Positions 1 through 10,387 of a stretch of 64,000 nucleotides of DNA are shown here, one piece after another. The notes below the pieces were generated by a model. That model was not told the origin of the DNA and made no database searches. It saw only the letters and a program-made list of their open reading frames with translations. How positions within the stretch are numbered: the stretch's first letter is position 1; every line of letters begins with the position of its first letter. A program made the translations under genes and the position numbers. The stretch is from Lamellibrachia columna. Taxonomy: Eukaryota; Annelida; Polychaeta; Sabellida; Siboglinidae. The stretch spans positions 14,455,430 through 14,519,429 of the forward strand of contig OY759264.1 of NCBI GenBank assembly GCA_963662155.1, given 5' to 3'.

Positions 1-573
1 CGTACACGCAACCCTTTGCCTAGGCGCGTATCTCACACTGAATAAATACAACAACAATCGAGGCAAAATATTCGAGACTCGTCTCCGGTATCCGGTCTGA
101 TGCAAACTCTGATAACACTTTCCAATATCACGATAATAATTACGTTATCCTTTTTCCGTTGCGGGCTTCTCGAGGAAGTTGATTACGGTCGGTCCCACCC
201 GACCTTCTACCGCACTCGTGCCGATCTCGATCACCTACAAGCCATCTCGTCATAAGTACGTCCGGTGATTTTCGAGACGCCGGCAAGACCAAATGGGAAA
301 TCGAATCTGTCTTGCTATCCGGTAGACGGTCTTCCCAAGTTACAAGGCGCATTAGAGTAAGATATACCGCGCCACAAAGTAGGTCATTTGTGGCAACGTT
401 AAAGCTTCCGACTTAATTCAGTTAACCCATCGCGAATCAGGTTCAAATGAACCGTCGCAAGAGAGGCAGAAACCCAGAAAATAAAGACGTAGTAACTATA
501 GAAAGAATGGATGCCGACAGACCTGGATGGCGTCGGTTGCTGTCTGTCTAGTGTGTCTGACGGCACGGGGAGG
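1..573. other. Unassigned leading stretch
   Basis: No gene is recognised here. A 70-residue open frame on the minus strand has no recognisable motif. At about 411-450 a short segment (around CATCGCGAATCAGGTTC) resembles sequence at 49.80-49.86 kb and 56.81-56.86 kb, so it is probably a fragment of a dispersed repeat. Confidence 0.4.
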
Positions 574-606
574 TAGTAAGTAAGTAAGTGAGTAAGTAAG
601 TAAGTG

Positions 607-640
<34 letters not shown>

Positions 641-646
641 TAAGTG

Positions 647-693
<47 letters not shown>

Positions 694-906
694 GAGTGAG
701 TGAGTGAGTAAGTAAGTAAGTAAGTAAGTAAGTGAGTGAGTGCGTGAGTGAGTGAGTGAGTGAGTGAGTAAGTAAGTAAGTAAGTGTGTAAGCAAGAAAG
801 TAAGTTTGTAAGTAAGTAAGTAAGTAAGTAAGTGTGTAAGTAAGTTAGTAAGTAAGTAAGCAAGCAAGTAAGTAATAAGTAAGTAAGTAAGAAAGAAAGT
901 AAGTAA
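574..906. repeat. (GTAA)n/(GTGA)n tetranucleotide array
   Basis: About 330 bp of GTAA units, with blocks of GTGA variants in the middle and a few GTGT or GCAA variants. It is read as long Leu-Thr-Tyr-rich frames on the minus strand, which are artefacts of the repeat. A short (GTAA) run of the same motif occurs at about 42.05 kb. Confidence 0.97.
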
Positions 907-968
907 GAATCGGGTTTGCTACACCATGGATGTGAGACTCGATAAGCGGAACAACTGATCGACTTCCC

Positions 969-1357
969 ATGAATAAGGCCAGAGGAGCATGTTTCAGGCT
1001 AAGGCCTGCATGGAGAACAACTACATACTCTAGAAGAACGAAGTTCAGGCTATATCTGAGTTGCGTTCTGTGCACTCGGCTATACGATTCAGTAGGACGG
1101 CGTATGACTGAAACTTATTTGAGACAAATTTCAACCTTCCATGCAAAATGCCTTCGAAATATCATGCGAACATTCTGGCCTTAAAAGATCTCCAACAAAG
1201 AACTTCTTAAATTAACTAAACAAATTAACACAGATGACTAGCTCACCACAAGAAGAAAGAGGTGGATCGGCCACATTTTACGAAAGGATGACGACAATAT
1301 AACCAAAACCGCTTAACACGAAGACGACCCATAACAAGTGATTAAGGGTCGTCCTGG
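969..1357 (+). pseudogene. LINE reverse-transcriptase C-terminal fragment, 5' part
   Basis: Plus-strand translation gives an alignment-like run typical of the C-terminal part of non-LTR retrotransposon ORF2. It contains RRTKFRLYLSCVL, then FHAKCLRNIMRTFWP and, after a stop, KRWIGHILRKDDDNITKTA, ending in KGRP. The FHxKCLR...FWP and WIGHxLRxDDDN blocks are characteristic of endonuclease-reverse transcriptase proteins of animal LINEs. Several stops interrupt the frame, so it is decayed. The same reading resumes at 2056, which implies an insertion between the two parts. The LINE family differs from the CR1-like family seen at 27 kb. Confidence 0.75.
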
Positions 1358-1705
1358 TTTACGTTTTCATATATGTGCATACATGTTAAGTCTCCCGGAA
1401 TCGCCGGGAGACTCCCGGAAATGTATCAAATCCCCCGGTCTCCCGCACGGGAGAACACATCTCCCGGATTTCTAATGAAACAAAACAATATATCCCTGCT
1501 CTTACACACGCCCACAGCAACATCAGGGGTTATTTCAATAACATTTTGTGCAGACTGGACAACGGATTCATATTGCATCTTTCATGCTGTCAACTTTATC
1601 TATCCTTAAATGGCAGTTCTACGCGCACACTGTCAACTCTTCTCTTTCGTCCAAATACTTTATTATTTTTTCTTACAGCACTTTAGCACGTGCACACACA
1701 TGCAT

Positions 1706-1744
<39 letters not shown>

Positions 1745-2055
1745 CACACAGACGCACGCACAGAGCCTATAAACCTTGAAGAGACGGTTGGCTCGTACCC
1801 GGCAGAAGAAGAAGAGTAGAACAAATTGTTTTATTCCTTGACAATCAGAGTAGTAAAATGTATTTTATAATTTTTTGTCCACAAAGAATTTGTCTACAGC
1901 CACAATGTTTATATTAACATGTCAGTGTACCATTTAATAGAACATGTGCAATGTATTTGGAACTAGACCTGAAATACTTCAATTTACGCAACATTCTCCG
2001 AGACCCCAAGACCCTCCGATTTACTTATAAATATCCTACATTTGTACTTAACATG
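1358..2055. mobile_element. Insertion interrupting the LINE fragment, possible DNA transposon
   Basis: This interval separates two halves of one LINE C-terminal reading (KGRP before, TT-RRPVEVD after). Near its ends lie inverted 10-mers, CATGTTAAGT at 1382-1391 and ACTTAACATG at 2046-2055. Just inside the left end is a CCCGG-rich segment with an 8-bp perfect hairpin, TCTCCCGG/CCGGGAGA at 1391-1411, followed by further CTCCCGG copies. A CACG array lies inside it. I could not find a clear target-site duplication, so element class and exact ends are uncertain. The internal reading frames are not recognisable. Confidence 0.4.
1695..1763. repeat. (GCAC)n microsatellite
   Basis: A run of GCAC units (cacgcacgcacg) bounded by ACAC-rich sequence. 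The overlapping His/Thr/Arg open frames are repeat artefacts. Confidence 0.95.
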
Positions 2056-2205
2056 CAACAACCTGAAGGAGACCTGTGGAGGTGGACTAAGGCGAAATGC
2101 ACCTCAGCTGGGACCAGGCTTCCACACAAGCTGCAGACTGACAGAAGTGGATATGTCTTGTGTCTGCCTTACGCGCCAGTATGCACAAAGAGGACTAAAT
2201 AAGTA
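2056..2205 (+). pseudogene. LINE reverse-transcriptase C-terminal fragment, 3' part
   Basis: The frame reads TT-stop-RRPVEVD-stop-GEMHLSWDQA...ADxQKWICLVSALRA, then stops. This matches the end of endonuclease/reverse-transcriptase ORF2 proteins (pattern TTWRRTVExEMxEMxxSW...DRxxWRxxVxAL). It continues the fragment at 969-1357 after the intervening insertion. Three or more nonsense codons make it a pseudogene. It is followed by about 60 bp without features before the AT tract. Confidence 0.65.
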
Positions 2206-2264
2206 AATTAACGCAGAAAAATACCGTAATCAAGTGCCTAATAATTTTTTTATGATTTTGTTTT

Positions 2265-2413
<149 letters not shown>

Positions 2414-2521
2414 GAAGGTTCGGTAATATGAGCCACTATTTTCACAATTATCCGTATAACTAGATATTTGCTGTGTTTAAAGTTGACGTGAAAATTCTCG
2501 TGGTACATTACTGCTATGGGT

Positions 2522-2768
2522 ATTATTGTACCTGTAAGTTGTTATTGTACCTGTAAGTTGTTATTGTACCTGTACGTTGTTATTGTACCTGTAAGTTGTT
2601 ATTGTACCTGTAAGTTGTTATTGTACCTGTAAGTTGTTATTGTACCTGTAAGTTGTTATTGTACCTGTAAGTTGTTATTGTACCTGTACGTTGTTATTGT
2701 ACCTGTAAGGTGTTATTGTACCTGTACGTTGTTATTGTACCTGTAAGTTGTTATTGCACCCGTAGGTT
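2522..2768. repeat. 19-bp minisatellite, about 13 copies
   Basis: Tandem units of TATTGTACCTGTAAGTTGT with rare variants (ACGTT, AGGTGT). Units are almost identical, suggesting recent expansion. Confidence 0.95.
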
Positions 2769-2989
2769 GTTTACTTTTTCAATGAGGATGAGGAGAAAAA
2801 TGTCTCCAAATGGCTCATATTTAATTACGCGTTGGAAATATGAGCCTGGCCCGTGGATGCTATGAGTGGTCAAATCACCCAAGATAGACACACCAGAGTC
2901 ATAGCCTAACCCAATGCAAGTGTTAGTACTGAACATGCACGCAAACACGCACTCATTTTATGAATAAATTCCGACACTTGCGGACACAG
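2769..2989. other. No feature recognised
   Basis: Unique-looking sequence with no supported coding or repeat signal; a 65-residue minus-strand open frame has no motif. Confidence 0.3.
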
Positions 2990-3147
2990 TTTCCAGAACT
3001 GCGATACCTTAATTATGAAAGCCGCTTAATACAGTGTGGTTTGATACTCTAAAGACGAGGAGACCAAAGAAAACAATTTTTTTAATATTGAATGATTTTG
3101 ATGATATTGATAGGAATATGTTCTTCGAATCTAAAGAAGGTTCAGTA

Positions 3148-3151
<4 letters not shown>
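2990..3151 (+). mobile_element. CR1-like LINE, internal 3' ORF2 fragment
   Basis: The nucleotide sequence follows the LINE copy at 28.43-28.59 kb: TTCCAGAACTG, then TTAATTATGAAAGCCGC, then GATATTGATAGGAATATG. Conceptual translation contains [19 protein letters not shown], parallel to ILNGYENIDRNMFFSLKKD in the longest copy. The fragment stops where an AT tract begins, and its last 23 bp are repeated in inverted orientation on the far side of that tract. Confidence 0.8.
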
Positions 3152-3225
<74 letters not shown>

Positions 3226-3271
3226 GGGGGGGTGTATAATGCAACATATCGAAAACTACTGAACTTTCTTT

Positions 3272-3324
<53 letters not shown>

Positions 3325-3367
3325 GGGGTGTATAATGCAACATATCGAAAACTACTGAACCTTCTTT

Positions 3368-3426
<59 letters not shown>
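3130..3426. repeat. AT/GT tracts flanked by inverted LINE-derived arms
   Basis: Three AT tracts (about 3152-3206, 3275-3309, 3371-3426), two of them followed by a GT run and a poly-G, then a shared TGTATAATGCAACATATCG segment. The 23-bp arm at 3130-3152 is the exact reverse complement of 3348-3370, and nearly so (one mismatch) of 3252-3274. The unit between the arms is duplicated in direct orientation. Confidence 0.9.
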
Positions 3427-3431
<5 letters not shown>

Positions 3432-3789
3432 TTGGTATGGATTTTTTTCTGGCAGAGAGACAAAAACAATGTATGTTTATATCCTACACCTCACAAACAT
3501 TTCAGCGTACCTCCCCCGAGGCACTGGTTACCACAGATTCCACTCGCCACACCCATGCCACTCGACACATGCCAATCGGCCGCCAGCACGTGTAGTATGT
3601 TTATTGCGCTACTTTCACCCATAACCAGCCACACAGGCAAACAATTGGGCGTCTTCCTGTGTAATGCATGTGTGCTGTATATCATCCGATTTGGCATGAT
3701 AAATCGACACGTGATTTTCAACTATAACATTACTTTTTATTCAGATAAAGTAACATAAACAAGCCACTGCCCAATGTGTCACTGGTTGT
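3427..3789. other. No gene recognised
   Basis: Overlapping open frames of 65-108 residues lie on both strands, with no recognisable motif and no splice context that I would trust. Confidence 0.3.
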
Positions 3790-4070
3790 CAGGCCCGTAG
3801 ACAGGAGGCAAGGCGTGGAGGGGCACCAGCTGTGTAACGAGAGGCACCAAAATAGAACATAATATTCACCCCTGCGTACTGTGCATTAACGCATTGCAAG
3901 CCCAATATATCAGCTTCATATCAAGGGGGTATTGGGCCATGTCACTTTGGCTTAATTTTTTTCGTATGTAACCTGTTGGGTTACTAAATAGTAGCATAGC
4001 AAACTAATGGGTTGCAAAGATTTGGCCCCACCTTGACCTCCCCCTTTGTGAGATCCTAGATACGCCACTA
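3790..4070. mobile_element. Non-autonomous hAT-like MITE, CAGTGGCGTA-type ends
   Basis: The left end reads CAGGCCCGTAGACAGG. The right end, reverse-complemented, reads AGTGGCGTATCTAGG. These are imperfect terminal inverted repeats. The right-hand portion (CTAATGGGTT...CCTTTG.GAGATCCTAGATACGCCACT) recurs at 54.78-54.94 kb, and a related element in the opposite orientation lies at 31.42-31.56 kb. No convincing 8-bp target duplication is visible. The CAGTGGCGTA terminus is typical of hAT elements; family assignment is inferred. Confidence 0.5.
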
Positions 4071-4377
4071 ATAGCACAACTAAGTTGTAATTGGTTTGTA
4101 CTCTCTGTGCTAATCAATCAAGTGTCAGCACAATTCACCCGTGTACTTCATGTAGTGTCATTTAATTAACCACAGGGTATTTGTGTGAGACAGGTTATCC
4201 AGGCACTGGGATCAATCTTACTCTAATCATCAGAAGTTGCTATTCCATTTGACTAAGGCTACACTAAATGATTAACGTGACATTTATACTCCATCATGCA
4301 ATACTTATATATTTTAGACGTTGTTTTGATTGTTAATAACGTTTTTTTTGCATTGCGACTCTTATAAAGCTGGTCTA
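4071..4377. other. No feature recognised
   Basis: AT-rich spacer between a MITE and the left edge of the duplicated segment; nothing supported. Confidence 0.3.
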
Positions 4378-4562
4378 CTTGGTCACCGATAAGATGCTGT
4401 TTCGACAAAAGTCTTTGATGTTGGTCCACGTTCTGTCTCTAAGAACGGGTTCCATCGTAAGTAAGACATCTCCCAATGTTTCGTTTTCCTGGCAGCCTCT
4501 CAAGGAGAATTTTAGTGTCGAGATGTCGCATGACTGCTGGGTTTTCAGCGTCGTTCCCCACT

Positions 4563-4672
4563 CTTCTTCTGCCTCCTTTCTCACCCAACGTCTGCCTCCT
4601 TTCTCACCCAACGTCTGCATACTTCCTCACCCAACGTCTGCCTCCTTTCTCACCCAACGTCTGCCTCCTCTT
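4563..4672. repeat. 23-bp minisatellite, about 4-5 copies
   Basis: Tandem units around TGCCTCCTTTCTCACCCAAC. One unit is modified (TGCATACTTCC). The array is responsible for overlapping open frames on both strands. Confidence 0.9.
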
Positions 4673-4890
4673 TCTCTTGTTTGGCCCCGACTGGCTCATG
4701 TCGCGTCGTTTGTAGTTTGCTGCAACACACAGGGATGGCCAACAATTTAGATTCAGTTGTTCAATCATTTGAACAACATGAGTTTAGATGACTGGAAAAG
4801 TAATGGTCTGATTCTTAATGACATATCTAAAGTGGTTCCCTATATATAGTGGTTTCCCTTTTCTCGGCTATGAAGTCCTTTTGCAAATGC
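4673..4890. other. Spacer before the 39-bp array
   Basis: No feature recognised. The final bases (TTGCAAATGCAGATGTCTGT) resemble the right flank of the array (GATGGCTGTGCAAATCGC), so the array is bracketed by a related TGCAAAT motif. Confidence 0.4.
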
Positions 4891-7123
4891 AGATGTCTGT
4901 GCTATAGCTACAGGGACAGTACCTCCAGTAGATGGCTGTGCTATAGCTACAGGGACAGTACCTCCAGTAGATGGCTGTGCTATAGCTACAGGGACAGTAC
5001 CTCCAGTAGATGGCTGTGCTATAGCTACAGGGACAGTACCTCCAGGAGATGGCTGTGCTATAGCTACAGGGACAGTACCTCCAGGAGATGGCTGTGCTAT
5101 AGCTACAGGGACAGTACCTCCAGGAGATGGCTGTGCTATAGCTACAGGGACAGTACCTCCCGTAGATGGCTGTGCTCTAGCTACAGGGACAGTACCTCCA
5201 GTAGATGGCTGTGCTATAGCTACAGGGACAGTACCTCCAGTAGATGGCTGTGCTATAGCTACAGGGACAGTACCTCCAGTAGATGGCTGTGCTCTAGCTA
5301 CAGGGACAGTACCTCCAGTAGATGGCTGTGCTATAGCTACAGGGACAGTACCTCCAGTAGATGGCTGTGCTATAGCTACAGGGACAGTACCTCCAGGATA
5401 TGGCTGTGCTATAGCTACAGGGACAGTACCTCCAGGAGATGGCTGTGCTATAGCTACAGGGACAGTACCTCCAGGAGATGGCTATGCTATAGCTACAGGG
5501 ACAGAACCTCCAGAAGATGGATGTACTATAGCTACAGGGACAGTACCTCCAGTAGATGGCTGTGCTCTAGCTACAGGGACAGTACCTCCAGGAGATGGTT
5601 GTGCTATAGCTACAGGGACAGTACCTCCAGGAGATGGCTGTGCTATAGCTACAGGGACAGTACCTCCAGAAGATGGCTGTGCTATAGCTACAGGGACAGT
5701 ACCTCCAGTAGATGGCTGTGCTATAGCTACAGGGACAGTACCTCCAGTAGATGGCTGTGCTCTAGCTACAGGGACAGTACCTCCAGTAGATGGCTGTGCT
5801 ATAGCTACAGGGACAGTACCTCCAGTAGATGGCTGTGCTATAGCTACAGGGACAGTACCTCCAGGAGATGGCTGTGCTATAGCTACAGGGACAGTACCTC
5901 CAGGAGATGGCTGTGCTATAGCTACAGGGACAGTACCTCCAGGAGATGGCTGTGCTCTAGCTACAGGGACAGTACCTCCAGTAGATGGCTGTGCTATAGC
6001 TACAGGGACAGTACCTCCAGGAGATGGCTGTGCTATAGCTACAGGGACAGTACCTCCAGGAGATGGCTGTGCTATAGCTACAGGGACAGTACCTCCAGGA
6101 GATGGCTGTGCTATAGCTACAGGGACAGTACCTCCAGTAGATGGCTGTGCTATAGCTACAGGGACAGTACCTCCAGTAGATGGCTGTGCTCTAGCTACAG
6201 GGACAGTACCTCCAGTAGATGGCTGTGCTATAGCTACAGGGACAGTACCTCCAGGAGATGGCTGTGCTATAGCTACAGGGACAGTACCTCCAGGAGATGG
6301 CTGTGCTATAGCTACAGGGACAGTACCTCCAGGAGATGGCTGTGCTCTAGCTACAGGGACAGTACCTCCAGTAGATGGCTGTGCTATAGCTGCAGGGACA
6401 GTACCTCCAGTAGATGGCTGTGCTATAGCTACAGGGACTGTACCTCCAGGAGATGGCTGTGATATAGCTACAGGGACAGTACCTCCAGGAGATGGCTGTG
6501 CTATAGCTACAGGGACAGTACCTCCATGAGATGGCTATGCTATAGCTACAGGGAAAATCTCCAGAAGATGGATGTACTATAGCTACAGGGACAGTACCTC
6601 CAGGAGATGGCTGTGCTATAGCTACAGGGACAGTACCTCCAGGAGATGGCTGTGCTATAGCTACAGGGACAGTACCTCCAGGAGATGGCTGTGCTATAGC
6701 TACAGGGACAGTACCTCCAGGAGATGGCTATGCTATAGCTACAGGGACAGTACCTCCAGTAGATGGCTGTGCTATAGCTACAGGGACAGTACCTCCAGGA
6801 GATGGCTATGCTATAGCTACAGGGACAGTACCTCCAGTAGATGGCTGTGCTCTAGCTACAGGGACAGTACCTCCAGGAGATGGCTGTGCTATAGCTACAG
6901 GGACAGTACCTCCAGGAGATGGATGTGCTATAGCTACAGGGACAGTACCTCCAGGAGATGGCTATGCTATAGCTACAGGGACAGTACCTCCAGAAGATGG
7001 CTGTGCTATAGCTACAGGGACAGTACCTCCAGAAGATGGCTGTACTATAGCTACAGGGACAGTACCTCCAGAAGATGGCTGTACTATAGCTACATGGACA
7101 GTACCTCCAGGAGATGGCTGTGC
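4891..7123. repeat. 39-bp satellite, about 57 copies with higher-order structure
   Basis: Tandem 39-bp units, each containing the palindrome GCTATAGC (or the variant GCTCTAGC) and CAGGGACAGTACCTCCAG. Because 39 is divisible by three, one frame stays open for 537 codons and encodes a 13-residue motif SYRDSTS(S/R)RWLCY. Variant positions are CTATAGC versus CTCTAGC and CCAGTAGAT versus CCAGGAGAT. They recur in the same order, with CTCTAGC units spaced about every five units in the middle of the array, which is higher-order repeat structure. Stops and a short deletion around 6460-6560 split the frame. I see no start context, signal peptide or splice evidence for a real protein. Confidence 0.97.
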
Positions 7124-7563
7124 AAATCGCAAGTGTGAAAATACAAAATATTCCTAATGTAAGTCACTTAATGTGTAGTATTGTCAGATATGCATGCATA
7201 AGATGTTACTGTGTAATATATAGCTAAACAAGAGGGAATGGTGGCTGTAAATGATCAGAATGTATCAGAAGCTACGTAATGTAGATCTATCTAATGTATG
7301 ATTTATGCAAACCAGCAGCAATCAAGAGGTATGGATTTTCCCGATTTATTTGAACCCTTTGTATAAACATGTCATATATATAGCCAGTTGAGATTTACAT
7401 ATTGTACAGAATCACAGTGTGTCAATACAGCCCGTTACACTGCATGCTAGCAACATTTGCGTGATTGCTCACGATGAATACGTTCTGCTTTTACATTATA
7501 TTTAAGAATTCTAATCTAATCTAGGAGGAATAAATGCTACTAGTTAGTATATAACGAACTTAC
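7124..7563. other. Duplicated non-coding block
   Basis: No gene seen. From about 7198 it aligns with 21.13-21.16 and 22.37-22.66 kb. On the minus strand a conserved splice-donor-like GTAAGTTCG lies at the right end (7555-7563) in both copies. Confidence 0.6.
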
Positions 7564-7647
7564 ATTTCTCATGAACATAGTCCTCCTCACTGGCAGTGGC
7601 GCTGCTGGATTCCTTTTCTTCCGCCTCATGCTCTTCGCCAGGTACTT
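7564..7647 (-). CDS. Possible acidic exon of an unknown gene
   Basis: On the minus strand an acceptor-like AACCTCGCAG precedes an 84-bp open segment that ends at a strong donor-like GTAAGT. The reading is VPGEEHEAEEKESSS followed by ATASEEDYVHEK, strongly acidic and without stops. It lies downstream, in minus-strand order, of the zinc-finger/recombinase-like remnant, so it might be a later exon of that gene or the first exon of something else. The equivalent position in the second copy (22.66 kb) keeps the donor but not the exon. Function unknown. Confidence 0.35.
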
Positions 7648-8162
7648 CTGCGAGGTTAATATGGAGTAGTCATAACACGTATAAAATATATGAGCATGAT
7701 GAATAATTTTGGATAAGATTCTTTCATTTCACCAAATAAAAATAGGTCATATCTAAGAAAATATTTGAATGAAATGTCTTGTTTTAATGCAGAGCAATAA
7801 GTGACAACTGAAGTCTATTTTGGCGCACTGTGTGATGCTATTAAAATGAAGATGATATGGCATTATTTTGCACGATTATGTTAACTGGACATGTACGCGC
7901 CTAAACAGTGCGGTATTTTGGTGGACTTCATTGACCTTATTAATTCAGCTTACCACACTGTTGTTGTCATTGTTTTCGCCGTGGACATTCTTGTCACATA
8001 TACATAAGGGGGCAATATAAGAAATAAATATAAGAAGTAAAATGATGGTTTTAAACAATTGTTTGCAAAATAAATGACACCGTGAAATTAACAGATGGTG
8101 GAATCCTACCTAACGACCGCTAAGAACATTTCATAACTGCAACCAATTTTCTCACTTGTGGA
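7648..8162. other. No feature recognised
   Basis: Intron-like AT-rich sequence between minus-strand gene remnants; no conserved motif seen. Confidence 0.3.
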
Positions 8163-8236
8163 CATTCAGTTCAACATTCAGTTCAACATTCAGTTCAACA
8201 TTCAGTTCAACATTCAGTTCAACATTCAGTTCAACA
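8163..8236. repeat. 12-bp minisatellite, about 6 copies
   Basis: Perfect tandem units of ATTCAGTTCAAC, ending right at the 3' end of the minus-strand pseudogene. Confidence 0.95.
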
Positions 8237-8827
8237 TTAAAACCCCTGCGGAAATAAAGCCACGTTAGACAAGTTTATTTCCATTGTTTGAATCCACGTT
8301 TTCATTTCTGCTGTGAACAAGACTGGGACTGTTTGCCCACATTTTTCAACCAATTCTAACCTGGTTACCACTCTGCATAGTTCTTGTTCGACATTTGACA
8401 GGGACTTTACAACAACATCCTGGCGTCCTACCGTACGTTTCTCGGTGAGGTCGAACACCGTCATTGTCGAGGCTTCTCCCTGACGCCGTCGATTGAAGAA
8501 CAAAACTGACGTCAGGGTAGTGCTGTTCAACGTGTCATAGGCCTGCATCTTGCTGTTGGTATCAATGCTGTCTTCTTACATCAGTCCCACCTGCTTCCTT
8601 CCAGTTTCTTTCAAGTAGCTTGTAAGCTTAATCACATCCTCTGTAAGTGGCAATACCTTCGTTTTGCTTTGTTTATTCTCGTACAATGTCACCAGTGCAT
8701 GTGATGAGATCTCCTCTGTCCATTTCATTTCGCAGAGCTGGTGAAATGCCTCTGCCCTCTTCTCAAGGTCTTCATCGCATGTTTCCAGAGCTTGACCTTT
8801 GAGGATCAATGCACAGTTTTTGGCCAA

Positions 8828-9127
8828 TTTTCAGTGCACGTGATTGCGTACGGTATGTGTGTGCGGTCTCGCTGAAACCAGAAATGCTCTTCGCAGCACT
8901 GACAACCTTTCTAAACTAGGTTGGGTCGATTAATGACCCAAGATCGGCACCCTAACGGTGTCTGGCGTAGCTCTAAAAGTAGACACCCCATTTAACGGAT
9001 TTTTGCCCGAATATAATCGTGCTGCTCAATGTCAAGGCTCACCTTAAGGTACTCTTTCCTTGGCAGCTGCATACAAGAGCATCGTTCTTTGTCGCACGTG
9101 ATACGGCGTCTTGCTTCAGAGAGCTGT
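8828..9127 (-). pseudogene. Degenerate middle section of the recombinase-like remnant
   Basis: This section lacks a long open frame but still reads EQHDYIRAKIR, a stop, then MGCLLLELRQTP and RALKIGQ, in the order expected for the family. It shows that the two better-preserved halves on either side belong to one gene. The C2H2-like half is upstream and the LKGQALE half is downstream. Confidence 0.5.
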
Positions 9128-9784
9128 TCAACGCCTCACTGGCTCCCTTTGGGGTGGCAAGAGTAATGTGCATGACTGCGCATACCGTTTCCGCTTCCTG
9201 TTTCTGCCATCAGCATCCACTGCTGGGTGCAACTGACACGTGTGCTTCCACAGATGCTTCCGCACCAGATACGTGTAGCAATACTGGCACGGCCCATACT
9301 CTTCTGGCGAACAGGAAGCCTTTGTTCTGTACGAAACTATTATGGCTCCAACCCCACTCTTCAGCACTTCACAGTTACGTTTGTGATTACCAGATTACCA
9401 AGATTGCGAATCTTCGTCAGCTTTCCTCGCCTGCTCTTCCTGTCTTTGTCAGACAGTGCTTGTGCAACTTCTGCCTGGTCATGGTGCATAGTTTCCAAAT
9501 GCCGGGGCAGTTTCAACTCTGGTTTTTCACAATAGACACAGTAATATTTCTTGTCCCATGAACGATAATTATCCGAATTGCTAGTGATCATGACAGTTAT
9601 GCCAGCCACTGAGCCATCAGTACTAATTGCACATTGTATTGTTTCATCGTGGTCGTTACCTGTCAGGTAACTGTTGCAATGTACCATCTAAGGCAGGATA
9701 CATCGATGATATTTCTTCAGAGTTGTCTGAGTCAAGAACAAAAGTGTCCTCTGCTTCCTCTGAATCTGATGAACCAATTTCATT

Positions 9785-9825
9785 ATTTGGATCATACTGA
9801 TTTCCGCTGTCAGTATGATCCAAAT
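9785..9825. repeat. Perfect 16-bp inverted repeat with a 9-nt loop
   Basis: ATTTGGATCATACTGA at 9785-9800 is exactly complementary to 9810-9825, with TTTCCGCTG between. It lies within the acidic exon of the minus-strand pseudogene, which is unusual for coding sequence. Confidence 0.9.
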
Positions 9826-9877
9826 TAGATAATTAGATTCTGTATCTGAATCTACAGTTGTGGGAAGGCAATAAAAG

Positions 9878-10315
9878 ATGGCGACCATATCATAAGAAGG
9901 GTATAATATATACGCTAGAACGAATACAGAGGAGAGCAACTAAAATGATTCCAGAACTGAGATACCTTAGCTATGAATAACGCCTAAAAGAATGTGGTTT
10001 AACAACCCTAGAGACAAGGAGGTTAATAGGCGATCAGAAGTCTTAAAGATATTGAATGGGTATGAAAATATTGATAGAAATATGTCGTTCTCAAATAAGA
10101 AAGGTAACAAAACTAGAAGACACGAAATAACGTTACTGAAGGAACAGAATAGATTAGATATTGGAAAGTCCTCATTCTCACATAGGACAATACATTAATG
10201 GAGCAGATTATCTATTGATTGTGTAAATGCTAGCAGCGTGAATGTTTAAAAACAAAACGTTCCATCTGGGCCTTTTGTATGGATAGCAAACTTGCTAAAT
10301 GTTGTTGTTAAATAT
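9878..10315 (+). mobile_element. CR1-like LINE, truncated 3' fragment
   Basis: It follows the 28.37-28.86 kb copy: CCATATCATAAGAAGG, GCAACTAAAATGATTCCAG, GGTATGAAAATATTGATAG, GTGTAAATGCTAGCAGCGTG and a terminal TTGTTGTTAAAT-like tail. It retains a stretch (CACGAAATAACGTTACTGAA) that the longest copy has lost. It is 5'-truncated, contains stops and frameshifts, and lies between the SET exons and the zinc-finger remnant on the opposite strand. Confidence 0.85.
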
Positions 10316-10387
10316 AATTAGATCATTAATGATTAATTAGCTAGACTGAAAAACGTTTCAGATTCATTAGTCATAGAAGGAACCTAC

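Larger units (their letters stand above)
8237..9858 (-). pseudogene. Decayed zinc-finger / recombinase-like multi-copy family gene
   Basis: In minus-strand order the pieces are as follows. First, an acidic exon (about 9858-9668) after a TGTAG acceptor and before a CAG|GTAACG donor, with DPNNEIGSSDSEEAED and SDNSEEISS. Second, a C2H2-like finger YYCVYCEKPELKLPRHLETMH (CX2C-X9-HX4H). Third, a second finger CQYCYTYLVRKHLWKHTC. Fourth, a poorly preserved middle with EQHDYIRAKIR. Fifth, LILKGQALETCDEDLEKRAE, then LTSVLFFNRRRQGEAS. I associate this order with a multi-copy animal family whose C-terminus looks like a tyrosine recombinase, the FNRRRxGE arginine being a candidate active-site residue; that is from memory. 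Damage includes frameshifts near 9375 and 8830, a stop in the DYIRAKIR block and TAA at 8573-8575. The later catalytic part is missing. Confidence 0.65.

Noticed and set aside
574..906. Leu-Thr-Tyr-rich proteins resembling membrane proteins
   Set aside because: Translation of (GTAA)n only.
4891..7123. CRISPR-like regularly spaced repeats
   Set aside because: Units are contiguous with no unique spacers, and the DNA is clearly eukaryotic.
4849..7138. 537- and 188-residue open frames with a 13-residue repeat
   Set aside because: The frame is open only because the unit length is a multiple of three. There is no start context, splice support, signal peptide or non-repetitive domain, and related units carry stops.
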